A stretch of 51,242 nt of DNA from Vulcanisaeta distributa JCM 11216 (GCF_001315985.1 NZ_BBBI01000014.1:1-51242), one strand, 5' to 3'; shown: positions 1 through 8,862, counted from the stretch's first letter. A program made the numbers and translations. Notes: generated by a model not told the origin, from the letters alone.

Positions 1-476
1 CCCTACTAACGTCAGTATATGATGTCCTGAGCTCGGGGAAGTCCTTGGCAGTCTTTAGAACCCTCAGTATCCTATCAACCATTGCCGCACCCACGCCCTG
101 ACCCGTTGAACCAATGACCTTCATCAAGTACTCGTTACTCCTCTCACTCTCCACGTGCCTATCCTCAATAACGCCTGCATTAGCGTCAACCCCAAACCCT
201 ACCCCCCCTACTGCCTGTCTCCTCGATCTCCCTGAACAAAACATCAATCTTAAGCAACGCGCCTGGCGCTATCATGAGTTTCGTTGTTTCACTAATGAAG
301 CATGAGGGTAATATCCTAAGCTTCCAAGTCCTCCCATTGTAATTAACCGTGTGGCCGGCATTTATGGAGCCCGTCCTAACGCAAATGCCCGGTTTATCCG
401 CAAGACCTAGGTAGGACACTACCTTGCCCTTACCCTCATCGCCAAACCATCCACCAACAACAACCGTTAGCGGCAC
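1..476 (-). CDS. purA: Adenylosuccinate synthetase, N-terminal part (cut by window edge, frameshifted)
   Basis: Joins IMP and aspartate using GTP to form adenylosuccinate, the first AMP-specific step. The N-terminus shows the P-loop-like signature [16 protein letters not shown] and, further on, the IMP/Mg region [18 protein letters not shown], both diagnostic of PurA. The open frame breaks at a run of seven C (about 201-207). Reading resumes as [18 protein letters not shown] and later [13 protein letters not shown], which is normal PurA sequence, so I infer a run-length error and not a dead gene. The C-terminal half lies outside the window. It is divergent from purB, the next enzyme of the pathway. 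Confidence 0.93.
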
Positions 477-588
477 TTTTTAACATATGATATTAACACT
501 TATTTAAATATTGCCCCCCCAATAGGCAGGTGTAATACAAGTCATCATTGTTAAATAAGTTTTTTAAATAACAGTACGAATAAGCACC
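477..588. promoter_or_regulatory. Divergent promoter between purA and purB
   Basis: Two TATA-like boxes face away from each other. TTTTTTAAATA at 560-570 lies about 24 nt before the purB GTG, and TATTTAAATA at 501-510 lies about 25-34 nt before the purA ATG when read on the minus strand. The spacing fits leaderless archaeal transcripts. Shared control of two consecutive AMP-synthesis genes is a reasonable inference; no operator repeat was seen. Confidence 0.6.
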
Positions 589-2017
589 GTGGGTTACATA
601 TCACCGCTGGATGATAGGTACTACGATGAATTAAGGGATTACGCGGCTGCGGTTTCCGAGAGGGCATTCGTTAAGTATAGACTGAGGGTCGAGATTCTAT
701 ACCTAGACTTTATAGTTAATGTATTGAGCAGGGTAGGCTTACTGAAGCCCCCCCTTGGCGATGAGGAGAGGAGGAGGCTTTTATCATTGAGTTTTAGTGA
801 TAATGACTATACACTGTTTAAGGAGATGGAAGATAGGCTTGGTCATGATGTAAAGGCTGTTGAGTACTTATTAAGGGAGAAATTGAGCGACGTAGGTCTC
901 GGCAATATTACGCACTTGGCGCATTTAGGCTTGACCTCTGAGGATGTGAATAATCTAGCCCTTGGGGTCCTCATTAGGATTGCCATTTATAGATACTTAA
1001 TGCCTGAGTTGGTCATGTTATTGAATGTATTGATGAACCTTATGGAAAAGTACGCCGACCTACCAATGCTTGGGAGGACTCATGGAAAGCCAGCAACGCC
1101 AACAACCCTTGGTAAGGAGATTGCATACCACGCCTGCAGGTTAACCTACTGGCTCGGTGTGATCACTGACATTAAGTTGCAGGGTAAGGTTTCAGGGGGG
1201 GCCACCGGCTCAATGGCGAGCTTCTCAATGATTAGCAGGGACATTGATTGGATTGATGAGTTGAGCAGGTTCGTTAGGGAACTTGGCTTCGAACCAGCCA
1301 TAGTCACAACCCAAATATTACCACCCGACTCAGTGGCTCACTTGCTAACGTCCACTGGACTAATGTCCCAGGCACTCATTAACCTGGCCCAGGACCTGTG
1401 GATGTACAACATGCTCGGTTACGTACATGTCCGTGGTAAACCAATAGGCTCATCCACAATGCCTCACAAGGTCAATCCAGTGGACCTAGAGAATGCCGAG
1501 GGTAATCTGAAGCTTGGTTCCTCAATACTCCTGGAGATAAGTAGGCATATCCAGGTGAGTAGGCTTCAGAGGGATTTGAGCGACTCAACCATTAAGAGGA
1601 ATATTGGGCTTGGTATTGGTCACGTGATCCTTGGGGTAAGGAGACTGAATGCGGTGTTGAGTAGCGTCGACGTTGATGAGGGCGCCATAAGCAGGGATTT
1701 AAATGATCACTGGGAGGTGCTCAGTGAGGCTATCCAGGTTAGGCTTAGGGCATTGGGCATGGCCGACGCCTATGAAAGGGCGCTAGCAATATTCAGGGGG
1801 GTCCAGAATGAACGCGGAGGATTATGGAAGAGCGCTGGGTGAATTGGGTGTTAATGATGATGCCCTGCGTGCACTGAGCCCAGGTAAATACATTGGTTAT
1901 GCCAGGGAGTTGGTCATGAACTGCGTGAGTCATTGTAAATACGTGCTGGAGGTAGTTAAGTCCAGGGTAAATTATGAGGTAAATACGATGAAGTCCCTCG
2001 GATTCCTGGAACAGTAA
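589..2017 (+). CDS. purB: Adenylosuccinate lyase (frameshift near the 3' end)
   Basis: Cleaves adenylosuccinate to AMP and fumarate, and SAICAR to AICAR, in purine synthesis. Fumarase-superfamily motifs are visible: GRTHGKPATPTTLGKE (near residue 164), the catalytic-Ser loop and the signature GSSTMPHKVNPVDLENAEG (near residue 288). The start is GTG with a TATA box 24 nt upstream. The main frame ends early at 1842; the frame beginning MNAEDYGRALGELG overlaps it from 1808. Shortening the six-G run at about 1796-1801 to five joins them as FRGSRMNAEDYG and gives about 475 residues, normal for the family. The motif SGGATGS has one Gly more than the usual SGA-x-G and lies on a seven-G run. Confidence 0.95.
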
Positions 2018-2082
2018 TATTGCTTAACGTGTTTAATTAAAATAACTCAGCAATAATTAAAGCCGTTAATGAACATGGTTAT

Positions 2083-2316
2083 GTGCAGAGCAATAAGTAT
2101 GAATTGAGGAGGAGGTTGATGGGCATTACCGTGAGGGAGTTAGACATGGTGATAGTGGATGATGAGCGTACATTTAGATTGATGATTAAGAGCGATGATG
2201 ATTGCATGCGGTTAATCCTATTAAGTGATGATTATGAAATAATAGAGAGCAAATGCCTAAATTACGTGAGGCTAGGCACAGTAATAAGTTTCCTAAAGAG
2301 GACACTACAGTATTAA
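2083..2316 (+). CDS. Small hypothetical protein
   Basis: A 77-residue acidic/basic protein that I do not recognise. It begins with a GTG; the in-frame upstream codons reach a TAA without a better start. A possible TATA-like AT stretch, TTTAATTAAAATAA, lies near 2032-2045. It has no membrane segment, no cysteine pair and no obvious motif beyond alternating charged and hydrophobic stretches. Its 3' end overlaps the convergent gene that follows by four bases. Confidence 0.5.
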   Translation: MQSNKYELRRRLMGITVRELDMVIVDDERTFRLMIKSDDDCMRLILLSDDYEIIESKCLNYVRLGTVISFLKRTLQY

Positions 2317-2567
2317 ACGAACCACCTCATTATTAATGCCAGGACGAAGCCTATGACCACGGCAATTATCATCGACGGCACAGCCTCAATAGCCCTCCTC
2401 AACTTAACCCAAAACCTCCTAACCGCACTCGGTCTCCTATAGATAATGAACTCGATGCTCAACGAACTAAGGCTGCCCCCCCTGACATAGTAAGCCCTAA
2501 CCACACCCCCCCTAAACCCTGAGTCACGCAAATCCTCCACGAGCCTAACCAAAGCCCTACTAGGCAC
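2313..2567 (-). CDS. Small tail-anchored membrane protein, unknown function
   Basis: An 84-residue protein with a basic N-terminal part (many Arg) and a single hydrophobic segment at the extreme C-terminus (MIIAVVIGFVLALIMRWFV), the layout of a tail-anchored protein whose N-terminal domain would face the cytoplasm. Both Gly-Gly pairs fall on seven-C runs (read as G on the minus strand), so one Gly in each pair may be an artefact. No family recognised. Confidence 0.5.
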   Translation of the reverse strand: MPSRALVRLVEDLRDSGFRGGVVRAYYVRGGSLSSLSIEFIIYRRPSAVRRFWVKLRRAIEAVPSMIIAVVIGFVLALIMRWFV

Positions 2568-2724
2568 TAATGAAGAAGCAGAAATAACTAATTAATATAA
2601 GTTATTCCCATTAATCGTAAATTACCCGCCACAGCATCTTACGCTCATGCATAGCGTTGTAAGATTTAATTACTTAGTAAGATTAAAAATTCCTGCTTTA
2701 ATAAATCTAGTTACTAGATCTACT

Positions 2725-2958
2725 ATGATCGAGGAAACAAAAATAACTAGGAATTACCAAATAACGATACCGGCGGCCATTAGGAAAAAGCTTGGATTAA
2801 GAGTTGGGGGGGATATACTCATAGTTAGGCTTGAAGGTGATCGAATAATCCTTGAACCAAGGAGAAGGAGTATTACGGAGATAAGGATTAGGTTGGGAAA
2901 AAGGATAGATTGGAGGTATGTTGAGGAAACCATAAGAGAGGTAATCGAGAAGGGATAG
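2725..2958 (+). CDS. vapB: VapB-type antitoxin, AbrB/SpoVT fold
   Basis: The swapped-hairpin AbrB signature is clear: TKITRNYQITIPAAIRKKLG followed by a Gly-Asp turn and LEPRRR. The start is set at the internal ATG giving MIEETKITRNY because this is where family members begin; an earlier in-frame ATG at 2647 would add 26 unrelated residues. AbrB-type antitoxins bind their own promoter and neutralise a partner ribonuclease. The partner starts one base after this stop, so the two form a toxin-antitoxin operon. The turn reads RVGGD where the family has GD or GDK; the extra Gly sits on a seven-G run. Confidence 0.88.
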   Translation: MIEETKITRNYQITIPAAIRKKLGLRVGGDILIVRLEGDRIILEPRRRSITEIRIRLGKRIDWRYVEETIREVIEKG

Positions 2959-2959
2959 T

Positions 2960-3339
2960 ATGAGTTTCGTAGTTGATACGAACGTAAATTATTGCCGTAA
3001 TTTTAGAGGATGATGTAAATCACGATAAAGCGGTAAATACATGGAATTCCCTAAGCGAAGCTTACGTACCAACAATCTCACTTATAGAGTTAGGTTATTT
3101 CTTTATTAGGCATAAAATTAACCTAAGCGTTATAGGCGAGATTTTACGAGATCCTAAGATTAAGGTTGTTGAAAAATAATATACAGGACATCTACTTCGC
3201 TATTAGTTATAAGGATTACGTTGAGCATTACGATGATTTCAACAACTTATTAATGCTGAGTACGGCATTGAGGTTAAACCTGCCGTTAATTACGTTTGAT
3301 GAGGAATTACTAAATCTATATCATAAACTTAAGTCGTAA
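2960..3339 (+). pseudogene. vapC: VapC PIN-domain toxin, two frame breaks
   Basis: PIN-domain RNase that would be held in check by the preceding VapB. Translating across two breaks gives a complete short PIN protein: MSFVVDTNV (first catalytic Asp), then IAVILEDDVNHDKAV, then VPTISLIELGYFF (conserved Glu), a helical region, and LMLSTALRLNLPLITFDEEL (late acidic residues). The first break is near 2988-2992; the second is at an A5 run (about 3173-3177), where removing one A restores the frame. Neither open piece alone would be active. The gene may be truly decayed, which is common for VapC, or mis-read, since many genes here are shifted. Confidence 0.75.
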
Positions 3340-3395
3340 ACATGTAAATAAGAATTTGTTTAATATTTATTTTCAATTACTAAAGCATTAAACAT

Positions 3396-4151
3396 TTAAC
3401 GCCTACTGTAGTCCTTAACGACTCTGCCAAAATCAAGTATATAATCAAAAGTCCCATAAACACACCTAATGACTCTCCTTGGCCCCCCCAACCTATAGAG
3501 TGGGTCAATATCACTCCTATTATTAAACACCAGGGTGCAAGGACCAGTCCAAACGCTCTTCGGGGTCAACCTATGCCTATACCTATCGACTAATTGAATC
3601 AATGGCTCGGCACCATCACCAGCTGGTGGAATAACCTTAAGGGCGAGTCTAGTGATTGGCAGTGGTTCAATCTTAGCGGGCTCCTCAGGCCTAATAACGG
3701 CAGTGACCAGTCTCAAACCCTCAGGTCTCTCTAGGAATCCATAGACCAAGTCAAAGCTCCTCTTAATATCAAGGACCGCGAATTTTTTAGGTACGCCCCC
3801 CCATATCTCCCTGCCTGCGGCCAAACCAACGTCACTATTAACGTAGTTATAAGCCGTATAGTACTTCTCCTGACCATCAAGAAGCACCTTAATGTCCACT
3901 GCAAACTCATTATAAGGCCCAAGGGTACTAAATGGGAATTTAAAAAACGTGATCACAGCCTCGGTAGGTACTGGGACCTCAAGGTCCTCAGGGACAACCT
4001 CAGCCGCACCCTCAGGATCAGCCTCAAAGAATACCTGCAAAACCTCGGCATCAGGGAAGTACTGAGGTAGTTTCGCAAAGAGGGGTGTATTACCTGGCAT
4101 TGACCAGAGGCCCTTAATGGGAAGTCTACCCTTTACTCTGTCCCTATTCAT
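3396..4151 (-). CDS. Acetoacetate decarboxylase-family protein
   Basis: About 251 residues, the normal size of the ADC family, whose classical member converts acetoacetate to acetone and CO2 through a Schiff base on lysine. The family hallmark is present: GREIWGG-VPKKFA (near residue 115), where the first Lys of PKK matches the catalytic lysine and the Glu of REIW is the conserved acid. Archaeal members often have other substrates, so the exact reaction is open. A TTG one codon upstream is a weaker start than the ATG used here. WGG has one Gly more than the usual WGYPKK and lies on a seven-C run. It is divergent from the CCG/FAD operon across 56 bases. Confidence 0.82.
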   Translation of the reverse strand: MNRDRVKGRLPIKGLWSMPGNTPLFAKLPQYFPDAEVLQVFFEADPEGAAEVVPEDLEVPVPTEAVITFFKFPFSTLGPYNEFAVDIKVLLDGQEKYYTAYNYVNSDVGLAAGREIWGGVPKKFAVLDIKRSFDLVYGFLERPEGLRLVTAVIRPEEPAKIEPLPITRLALKVIPPAGDGAEPLIQLVDRYRHRLTPKSVWTGPCTLVFNNRSDIDPLYRLGGPRRVIRCVYGTFDYILDFGRVVKDYSRR

Positions 4152-4207
4152 CAATTTATTATGCCTTAGTATTAATATTTAATAGTGTTGCTTGTTGATT
4201 TTGCTTT
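4152..4207. promoter_or_regulatory. Shared TATA region of two divergent genes
   Basis: A single AT-rich near-palindrome, ATTAATATTTAAT (4171-4183), lies about 25 nt from the start of the minus-strand decarboxylase and about 27 nt from the plus-strand GTG start. One box appears able to serve both directions, leaving both transcripts leaderless. This suggests the two units are co-regulated. Confidence 0.5.
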
Positions 4208-5166
4208 GTGTCTCTTGATTGGTTTAGGGCTTTGAGGGATGTTGTTACTAGTAGTCTTAGGGATTCGTGGCTTCCGTTCCCTGTTGATAAGTCAATTTGT
4301 ACTAAGTGGAGGGAGGGTCTATCCTTCGATAGTGATGGTAACACCATACTCTATACCTCATGCCTTTACCAACTGGCCCCAGTCATTGAGAGGGCTGTGG
4401 CTGAGCTTGAGAGGTTTGGTGTTACTAAGGGTGGTGCATTGGCTAGGTTGACGGCCATTGGCGCGAGGGTCCTTGGTAAGGCGCTGCTTAGGCCTGGTGA
4501 TGAGGAGCTTGATAGAGCCAATAGGGTGGTTAGGAGTATCTACGGCATGCTCAGGGCCCTGGGCGTTAGATTTAGGGTACTGGATAACGAACCCTACAGC
4601 GGTGCATTGCTTTATGAGCTTGGCTTTGTTAATGAGTTTGCGGATTACGCGAGAAGCGTCTATAAGGTCTTTAGGGATAATAACGTGAGTGAGGTAATAA
4701 CCATTGACCCACACACCCAGTACACGCTCGAGAGGCTTTATCCCAAGTACGTGCCTGAGTTTAATATTAAGGTTAGGAGTTACCTGGACTATCTGGACCC
4801 GGGCAGGGTTAGGGTTAGGGTTGGTGAGTTTACGATCCATGACTCATGCCTATACGCCAGGTACTTGAATAAGTATGACCTGATTAGGGGGGGCTTACTT
4901 AGGGGGGTAAGGCTGATGTTAGAGAAGACCCGGTAATAACTGGTAGGGACACATCGCACTGCTGCGGTGGGCCTATTGAGTCGACGTACCCCCCCGAGAT
5001 AGCTGGTAAAGTTGCTAGCAATAGGGTTAGGGAGTTGGCTAGGCTCTCTAGGAACGTGGTTGTTCAATGCCCGATCTGTTACGTGAACCTTAGGAGGGGT
5101 GTTAAACTAAGTGGTGTTGAGGTTAATCTCTATGACATTGCCGAGGTCATTGAGGTGAGTGGGTGA
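4208..5166 (+). CDS. CCG-domain (HdrB / GlcF-like) iron-sulfur oxidoreductase subunit, frameshifted
   Basis: Cysteine-rich CCG-domain protein of the type found in heterodisulfide reductase HdrB/HdrD and glycolate oxidase GlcF; such proteins accept electrons from a flavin partner through an unusual Fe-S centre. Motifs are YTSCLYQLAPV (near residue 54), HDSCLYARYL, then in the shifted frame SHCCGGPIES and VVQCPICYVNL. The frame breaks at the six-G run 4911-4916; one extra G gives a continuous protein of about 319 residues that aligns without gaps to the intact paralogue at 13542-14513. It is the first gene of an operon: its TGA overlaps the ATG of the ferredoxin-like gene. Confidence 0.85.
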
Positions 5167-5480
5167 TGATGAGCATTAAGGAGATTCACGAGGAAGTTAA
5201 AAAATGCATGTATTGCGGCTTTTGTGAGTTCCCATGCCCAACATTCAATGCCCTACGCAGTAGGGCCTATGGACCCAGGGGCAGGATCAACCTCATTAAG
5301 GCGTTGATAGAGAATGGTTTTGGGCAGGGTAAGGACGTGGGACTTAATAGTGACGTTATTAACCCAATAATGACCTGCCTACACTGCGCGGCCTGCGATA
5401 CCCAGTGCCCGGCGGGTATTAGGATTGCGGATGTAATACATGGTTTCAAGGCAATTATCCTTGAGACAATACTTAAGTAG
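5166..5480 (+). CDS. Two-cluster 4Fe-4S protein, HdrC-like
   Basis: About 104 residues with two classical 4Fe-4S motifs: KCMYCGFCEFPCPTF and TCLHCAACDTQCPAG (each CxxCxxCxxxCP). This is the arrangement of HdrC or of the N-terminal ferredoxin half of GlcF. Together with the CCG protein upstream it makes a split GlcF, passing electrons from the flavoprotein downstream. ATG at 5166 overlaps the upstream stop (TGATG); a second ATG follows immediately, and a GTG three bases earlier is less likely. Confidence 0.9.
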   Translation: MMSIKEIHEEVKKCMYCGFCEFPCPTFNALRSRAYGPRGRINLIKALIENGFGQGKDVGLNSDVINPIMTCLHCAACDTQCPAGIRIADVIHGFKAIILETILK

Positions 5481-5501
5481 TGGTGATTCGAGGTGATAGG
5501 C

Positions 5502-6914
5502 ATGTCCCAGGGTAGGGGGGGTGATGTGATTAGGGAGCTTGAGGCCGTGTTTAAGGATAGGCTATTCACTGAGCCGCATATACTGGCTCTATATAGTCAT
5601 GATGCGTCCTCGGAGGTTGGTGTTAAACCAATGGCTGTTGTTCAGCCTGTGAGTGTTGATGAGGTGGTTAAGGTCGTCAAGCTCGCCATCGACCACGGCT
5701 TTAAGATCGTGCCCGTCGGCTCATCAACAAGCCTATCCGGTAATGCAACGCCGAAGCTTGAGAATACGGTAATCGTCTCCCTGGAGAGGATGAACTCGAT
5801 AATCGAGGTCTCAGACATCGATTGGTACGCGAGGGTTCAACCCGGCATTAAGGTTGATGAGTTAAACCTGGAGTTGATGGGTTACGGACTTCAGTGGCCC
5901 GTTGACCCGGCATCGTCTAAGACCGCGACCGTGGGTGGCGTAATCAGTAATGGCGGTGGTGGGATGCGTGGTGCTAAGTATGGCCCAGCATCTCATTGGG
6001 TTCTTGGCCTTGAGGCTGTGATTGGCACGGGCGATGTTGTCAGGGTTGGTTGTAGGACGGTCAAGTGTCGCGAGGGCTATAACCTAGTCCAGCTATTTAT
6101 TGGGTCTGAAGGCACACTAGGCGTAATCACCGAGGCGACATTAAGATTAGCACCACTGCCGGAATCCTTCGTGGGTATAATGGCTAGGTTCGGCAACGCG
6201 GAATCCCTGGTCAATGCGGTGATTAAGGTTAGGAGAGATAGGTTGTGGCCCATGGTTACGGAGTTCGTTGATGATAAGACGGCGCAATTACTCAGTTTAG
6301 AGCCTAGGTACTATCTGTGGATTGGGGGGGTTGATACCTACGCAGGTAGTGAGCAAGGGGTATTGACGAAGCTCAGTAATGCCATTGCATTAAATGGTGG
6401 TGAGATTATCGGCAAGGCATTAACATGGCAGGACTTCTCAAAGTTGCTGGAGCCAAGGAAGATGCTGTACTCCGCCCAGTTAAAGGCTGCCTTTGGTGAT
6501 TACGGCATGGACGCCTTCCTCCTCATTGAGGATATTGCAGTACCAATGAGCAAGTTGCCCGAGGCCGTCAGGGAACTCCAGGAACTAAGTAAGAAGCACG
6601 GCGTTAAGATGATGCTTGGTGGGCATATTGGCGATGGTAATCTACATCCAGCGGTTTGGGCTAGGCGTTCTGATAAGGATGAGGTTGAAAGGATAATGAG
6701 GTTTTTTGAGGACGTTGGTAGCCTCGCCATAAGGCTTAATGGTACGGTCAGTGCGGAGCACGGTATTGGGACACAGAAGAAGGAGTTGTTAAAGGGGGGG
6801 GCAATAGGTAGTAGGAATAATGGTCGTAGTGACTTGGTTATCGAATTAATGAGAAATATTAAGAGAGCCTTCGATCCATACGGAATATTCAACCCAGGTA
6901 AGATCTTCGACTAG
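5502..6914 (+). CDS. FAD-linked oxidase, glycolate / D-lactate dehydrogenase type (GlcD family)
   Basis: A complete flavoprotein of about 470 residues. The PCMH-type FAD-binding region shows IVPVGSSTSLSGNATP, PASSKTATVGGVISNGGGGM and IGSEGTLGVITEATLRL; the C-terminal FAD-oxidase domain has GGHIGDGNLHPAVW and the final motif SAEHGIGTQKKELL plus FDPYGIFNPGKIFD. Such enzymes oxidise 2-hydroxy acids (glycolate, D-lactate) or similar D-hydroxy acids. The ATG at 5502 is preferred to GTG 5493 because GAGGTGAT (5490-5497) is a good Shine-Dalgarno for it. Substrate cannot be told from sequence alone. Operon with the CCG and 4Fe-4S genes. Confidence 0.92.
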   Translation: MSQGRGGDVIRELEAVFKDRLFTEPHILALYSHDASSEVGVKPMAVVQPVSVDEVVKVVKLAIDHGFKIVPVGSSTSLSGNATPKLENTVIVSLERMNSIIEVSDIDWYARVQPGIKVDELNLELMGYGLQWPVDPASSKTATVGGVISNGGGGMRGAKYGPASHWVLGLEAVIGTGDVVRVGCRTVKCREGYNLVQLFIGSEGTLGVITEATLRLAPLPESFVGIMARFGNAESLVNAVIKVRRDRLWPMVTEFVDDKTAQLLSLEPRYYLWIGGVDTYAGSEQGVLTKLSNAIALNGGEIIGKALTWQDFSKLLEPRKMLYSAQLKAAFGDYGMDAFLLIEDIAVPMSKLPEAVRELQELSKKHGVKMMLGGHIGDGNLHPAVWARRSDKDEVERIMRFFEDVGSLAIRLNGTVSAEHGIGTQKKELLKGGAIGSRNNGRSDLVIELMRNIKRAFDPYGIFNPGKIFD

Positions 6915-6996
6915 TTAAATCAACTACATGAAGCACCTTATGGGGGGGTTTACAGAATTATTAGGTTTAATTTTACATATAATCCCAGGATAGTTA

Positions 6997-7329
6997 CTAG
7001 CCTACATTGGAGGGCCTTATGGACAATACCTTAACAACATCGCCAGGACCAACACCATATAATTCCCTGATACGCCTCGGTATCGTGAATTGCCTAGAGT
7101 TCGTATGTCTAGTCCTCAACAATCTAACATTACTCAACTTAATCACGAAGCCCTTATACTCAATTTCTATGTCCGCGAATTTCAATTGCGTAATACCCAG
7201 AGCCTTAACCAAACTGGCTGGCAACAAGACCTGGTTATTAATATAAACCCTAACCACGAGTGGTAACGCCGTCACATCAAACCTCCTCACCCTCCTACGT
7301 ACAGCCACCCTACTGGCCACGCCTATCAC
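6997..7329 (-). CDS. AbrB-like (swapped-hairpin) DNA-binding protein, probable two-half domain
   Basis: A basic protein of 110 residues. The C-terminal half has the AbrB pattern SRQFTIPRRIRELYGVGPGDVVKVL, and an earlier stretch (VYINNQVLLPASLVKALGI) looks like a divergent second copy, so one polypeptide may carry both halves of the fold. GTG start. AbrB-fold proteins bind DNA as transcription regulators or antitoxins; no toxin gene lies beside it. It is divergent from the zinc-ribbon gene at 7484, and the spacer holds a clear inverted repeat that may be its target. Confidence 0.6.
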   Translation of the reverse strand: MIGVASRVAVRRRVRRFDVTALPLVVRVYINNQVLLPASLVKALGITQLKFADIEIEYKGFVIKLSNVRLLRTRHTNSRQFTIPRRIRELYGVGPGDVVKVLSIRPSNVG

Positions 7330-7368
7330 CGATCAGTTTCACAGCACTACCACACTTAAGCAATGCCT

Positions 7369-7434
7369 CGTGAAACTACCGAGAACCAGAATTGAAAAAG
7401 CACCAACATGCTCGGTGGTAATAGTAGTTTCACG
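7369..7434. repeat. Interrupted inverted repeat between divergent genes
   Basis: CGTGAAACTAC (7369-7379) is the exact reverse complement of GTAGTTTCACG (7424-7434). Inside it, ACCGAG (7378-7383) pairs with CTCGGT (7411-7416). A related half-site, AGTTTCAC, occurs at 7335-7342. The arrangement suits an operator for the neighbouring AbrB-like regulator, or a folded transcript. Confidence 0.6.
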
Positions 7435-7483
7435 ATAAAAGGAGAGGTAAGGAATTTAAATTAGGGATTGAAAAAGAACAAAA

Positions 7484-7984
7484 ATGGCAAGTAAGGCAAT
7501 AGGCACAGGAGTATGCCCAAGATGCGGAAGACCAGGGACAGTGGTAATAAAGGCAGGAAACTACGTGTACATTAAGCACGGGAATACCTGGCACTACATA
7601 GGAACAATAGACAAAGTAAACCTAAACAAAATACTAATAAAAGACGAAAAAATAAAAGAAAATAATATAAGTCGTAGAAGTATTGAAAGACATAAAGCGT
7701 TTAATAATAAAATAATGATACTATTAATTGCGTTAGCCATAATGGTTACAATGTCTATATCTATTATATTTTTAAGTAGTTATATTGATACATATAAGAA
7801 AACCAATGGATCATCGTTATCTTTTTTGAAGTGTAATATTACAAAACTGAATAACGACAATATTTTTGTATATTCGTGCATCAATAATACAAATAATATT
7901 ATTAGTTATAAATACAATGTTGAATATATAAACAATAATGACCTTATAGAGAATAATTTTACTAGTATTGACGCCGCTAAATGA
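7484..7984 (+). CDS. Zinc-ribbon protein with one membrane segment, unknown function
   Basis: 166 residues. The N-terminus has a treble-type zinc pair, CPRCGRPG, followed by YVYIKHGNTWHYIG, a pattern seen in short archaeal zinc-ribbon proteins (from memory). A membrane helix lies near residues 77-98 (IMILLIALAIMVTMSISIIF). The C-terminal 65 residues are Asn-rich and probably extracytoplasmic, with two Cys (LKCNITK and YSCINN) that could form a disulfide. From about 7600 the coding sequence is markedly AT-rich and uses AAA/AAT/ATA codons unlike its neighbours, hinting at foreign origin. No function assigned. Confidence 0.6.
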   Translation: MASKAIGTGVCPRCGRPGTVVIKAGNYVYIKHGNTWHYIGTIDKVNLNKILIKDEKIKENNISRRSIERHKAFNNKIMILLIALAIMVTMSISIIFLSSYIDTYKKTNGSSLSFLKCNITKLNNDNIFVYSCINNTNNIISYKYNVEYINNNDLIENNFTSIDAAK

Positions 7985-7995
7985 CATTTAAGGTG

Positions 7996-8451
7996 TCATT
8001 GCGATATTATAAAGATATAAATTGTTGCACTAACAGTATATGGGCTTTCATTAAAAACTACTGCGTACCAAGATCCAGGTCCTGGATTAAAAACATAGGC
8101 AGCAGAGCCTCCTGTCGCATAAGCACCGTAACCAGTACTTGTTTGGGCATTTAATATGCCAATTAGTAGTGTTGCGGAAGATGGTGACCATACTACATAG
8201 ATTCCTAGTTCTTGCCCTGAATTTAATGTAAATGGACCTATTAATACACCTGTGTTAGGTGGTAATGTTGGGTCTATTCTGTGGCTGAATGGTAATACTT
8301 TTAGTTTTAGTGTTGTTACTTCCTTTATTATTGTTACGCCTGGTGTGTCTGGCTTTATCTTTGTTACCTGCATTGCCATTGTTGTTCCTGCCATTAATAC
8401 TACCAGTAGTATTAACGCGGGTAGTACTAGTGCTAGGGCTTTCCTCGTCAT
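7996..8451 (-). CDS. Small secreted protein with signal peptide
   Basis: 151 residues. The N-terminus is a standard signal peptide: basic start MTRKA, then a long hydrophobic core (LALVLPALILLVVLMAG) and a likely cleavage site after TTMA. The mature part is rich in Ser, Thr, Gly and aromatic residues with alternating hydrophobic stretches, as in a beta-sandwich, and contains no Cys. The patterns VVWSPSSATLLIGI and GPGSWYAVVFNESPYTVSA look like an extracellular ligand- or surface-associated domain. Family not recognised. Confidence 0.65.
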   Translation of the reverse strand: MTRKALALVLPALILLVVLMAGTTMAMQVTKIKPDTPGVTIIKEVTTLKLKVLPFSHRIDPTLPPNTGVLIGPFTLNSGQELGIYVVWSPSSATLLIGILNAQTSTGYGAYATGGSAAYVFNPGPGSWYAVVFNESPYTVSATIYIFIISQ

Positions 8452-8470
8452 AATAATAGACTATATTTAA

Positions 8471-8844
8471 TGTTTTTAAATATTGTCTCTGTAGTATTTT
8501 GATATACTTTGTTTCTTATTTTCTATTTTATTATTTCAATTTGTAAAGAATATTCTTTAGGGATAGAGTATGGGGAATAGATAGGTGTTGATAAGCTGAA
8601 AGAATTACTCAATAATGATTATTCAGCACTCGGCAAACTCGTCATTTATCTGAACGGCGAGGTCCCTACTCATCATTTAGGTCACTGACTGGCCGGTCCT
8701 TATAAGCCTTGGGTTTCTATGTTAATTACTTAATTATTCATATAAATATTTATCTATACTATGTAAAAATTTGGATGGAGCTTTACGTATATAATGCATA
8801 ATATACATAGACCTGTAATAATGCTTATTAATTAGTTAACTTAA
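8471..8844. other. Intergenic stretch with a possible decayed coding fragment
   Basis: About 370 bases without a confident gene. On the plus strand 8584-8688 reads GVDKLKELLNNDYSALGKLV and on to a TGA; reading that stop as Trp gives a further short tail, GPYKPWVSMLIT. There is no acceptable start codon (an in-frame TAG lies just upstream), so this looks like a remnant. The right end is AT-rich, with TATA-like CATATAAATATTTA near 8738-8752. Confidence 0.3.
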
Positions 8845-8862
8845 TTGGTTTCTAGTGGTAGC

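Noticed and set aside
4239..5067. Overlapping ORFs in the other frames of the CCG gene
   Set aside because: Shadows of a gene with clear family motifs; no motifs of their own.
7391..7475. ATTGAAAAAG twice, reminiscent of the 3' end of crenarchaeal CRISPR repeats
   Set aside because: Only two short copies, no full-length repeat, no regular spacers and no cas genes in the window.
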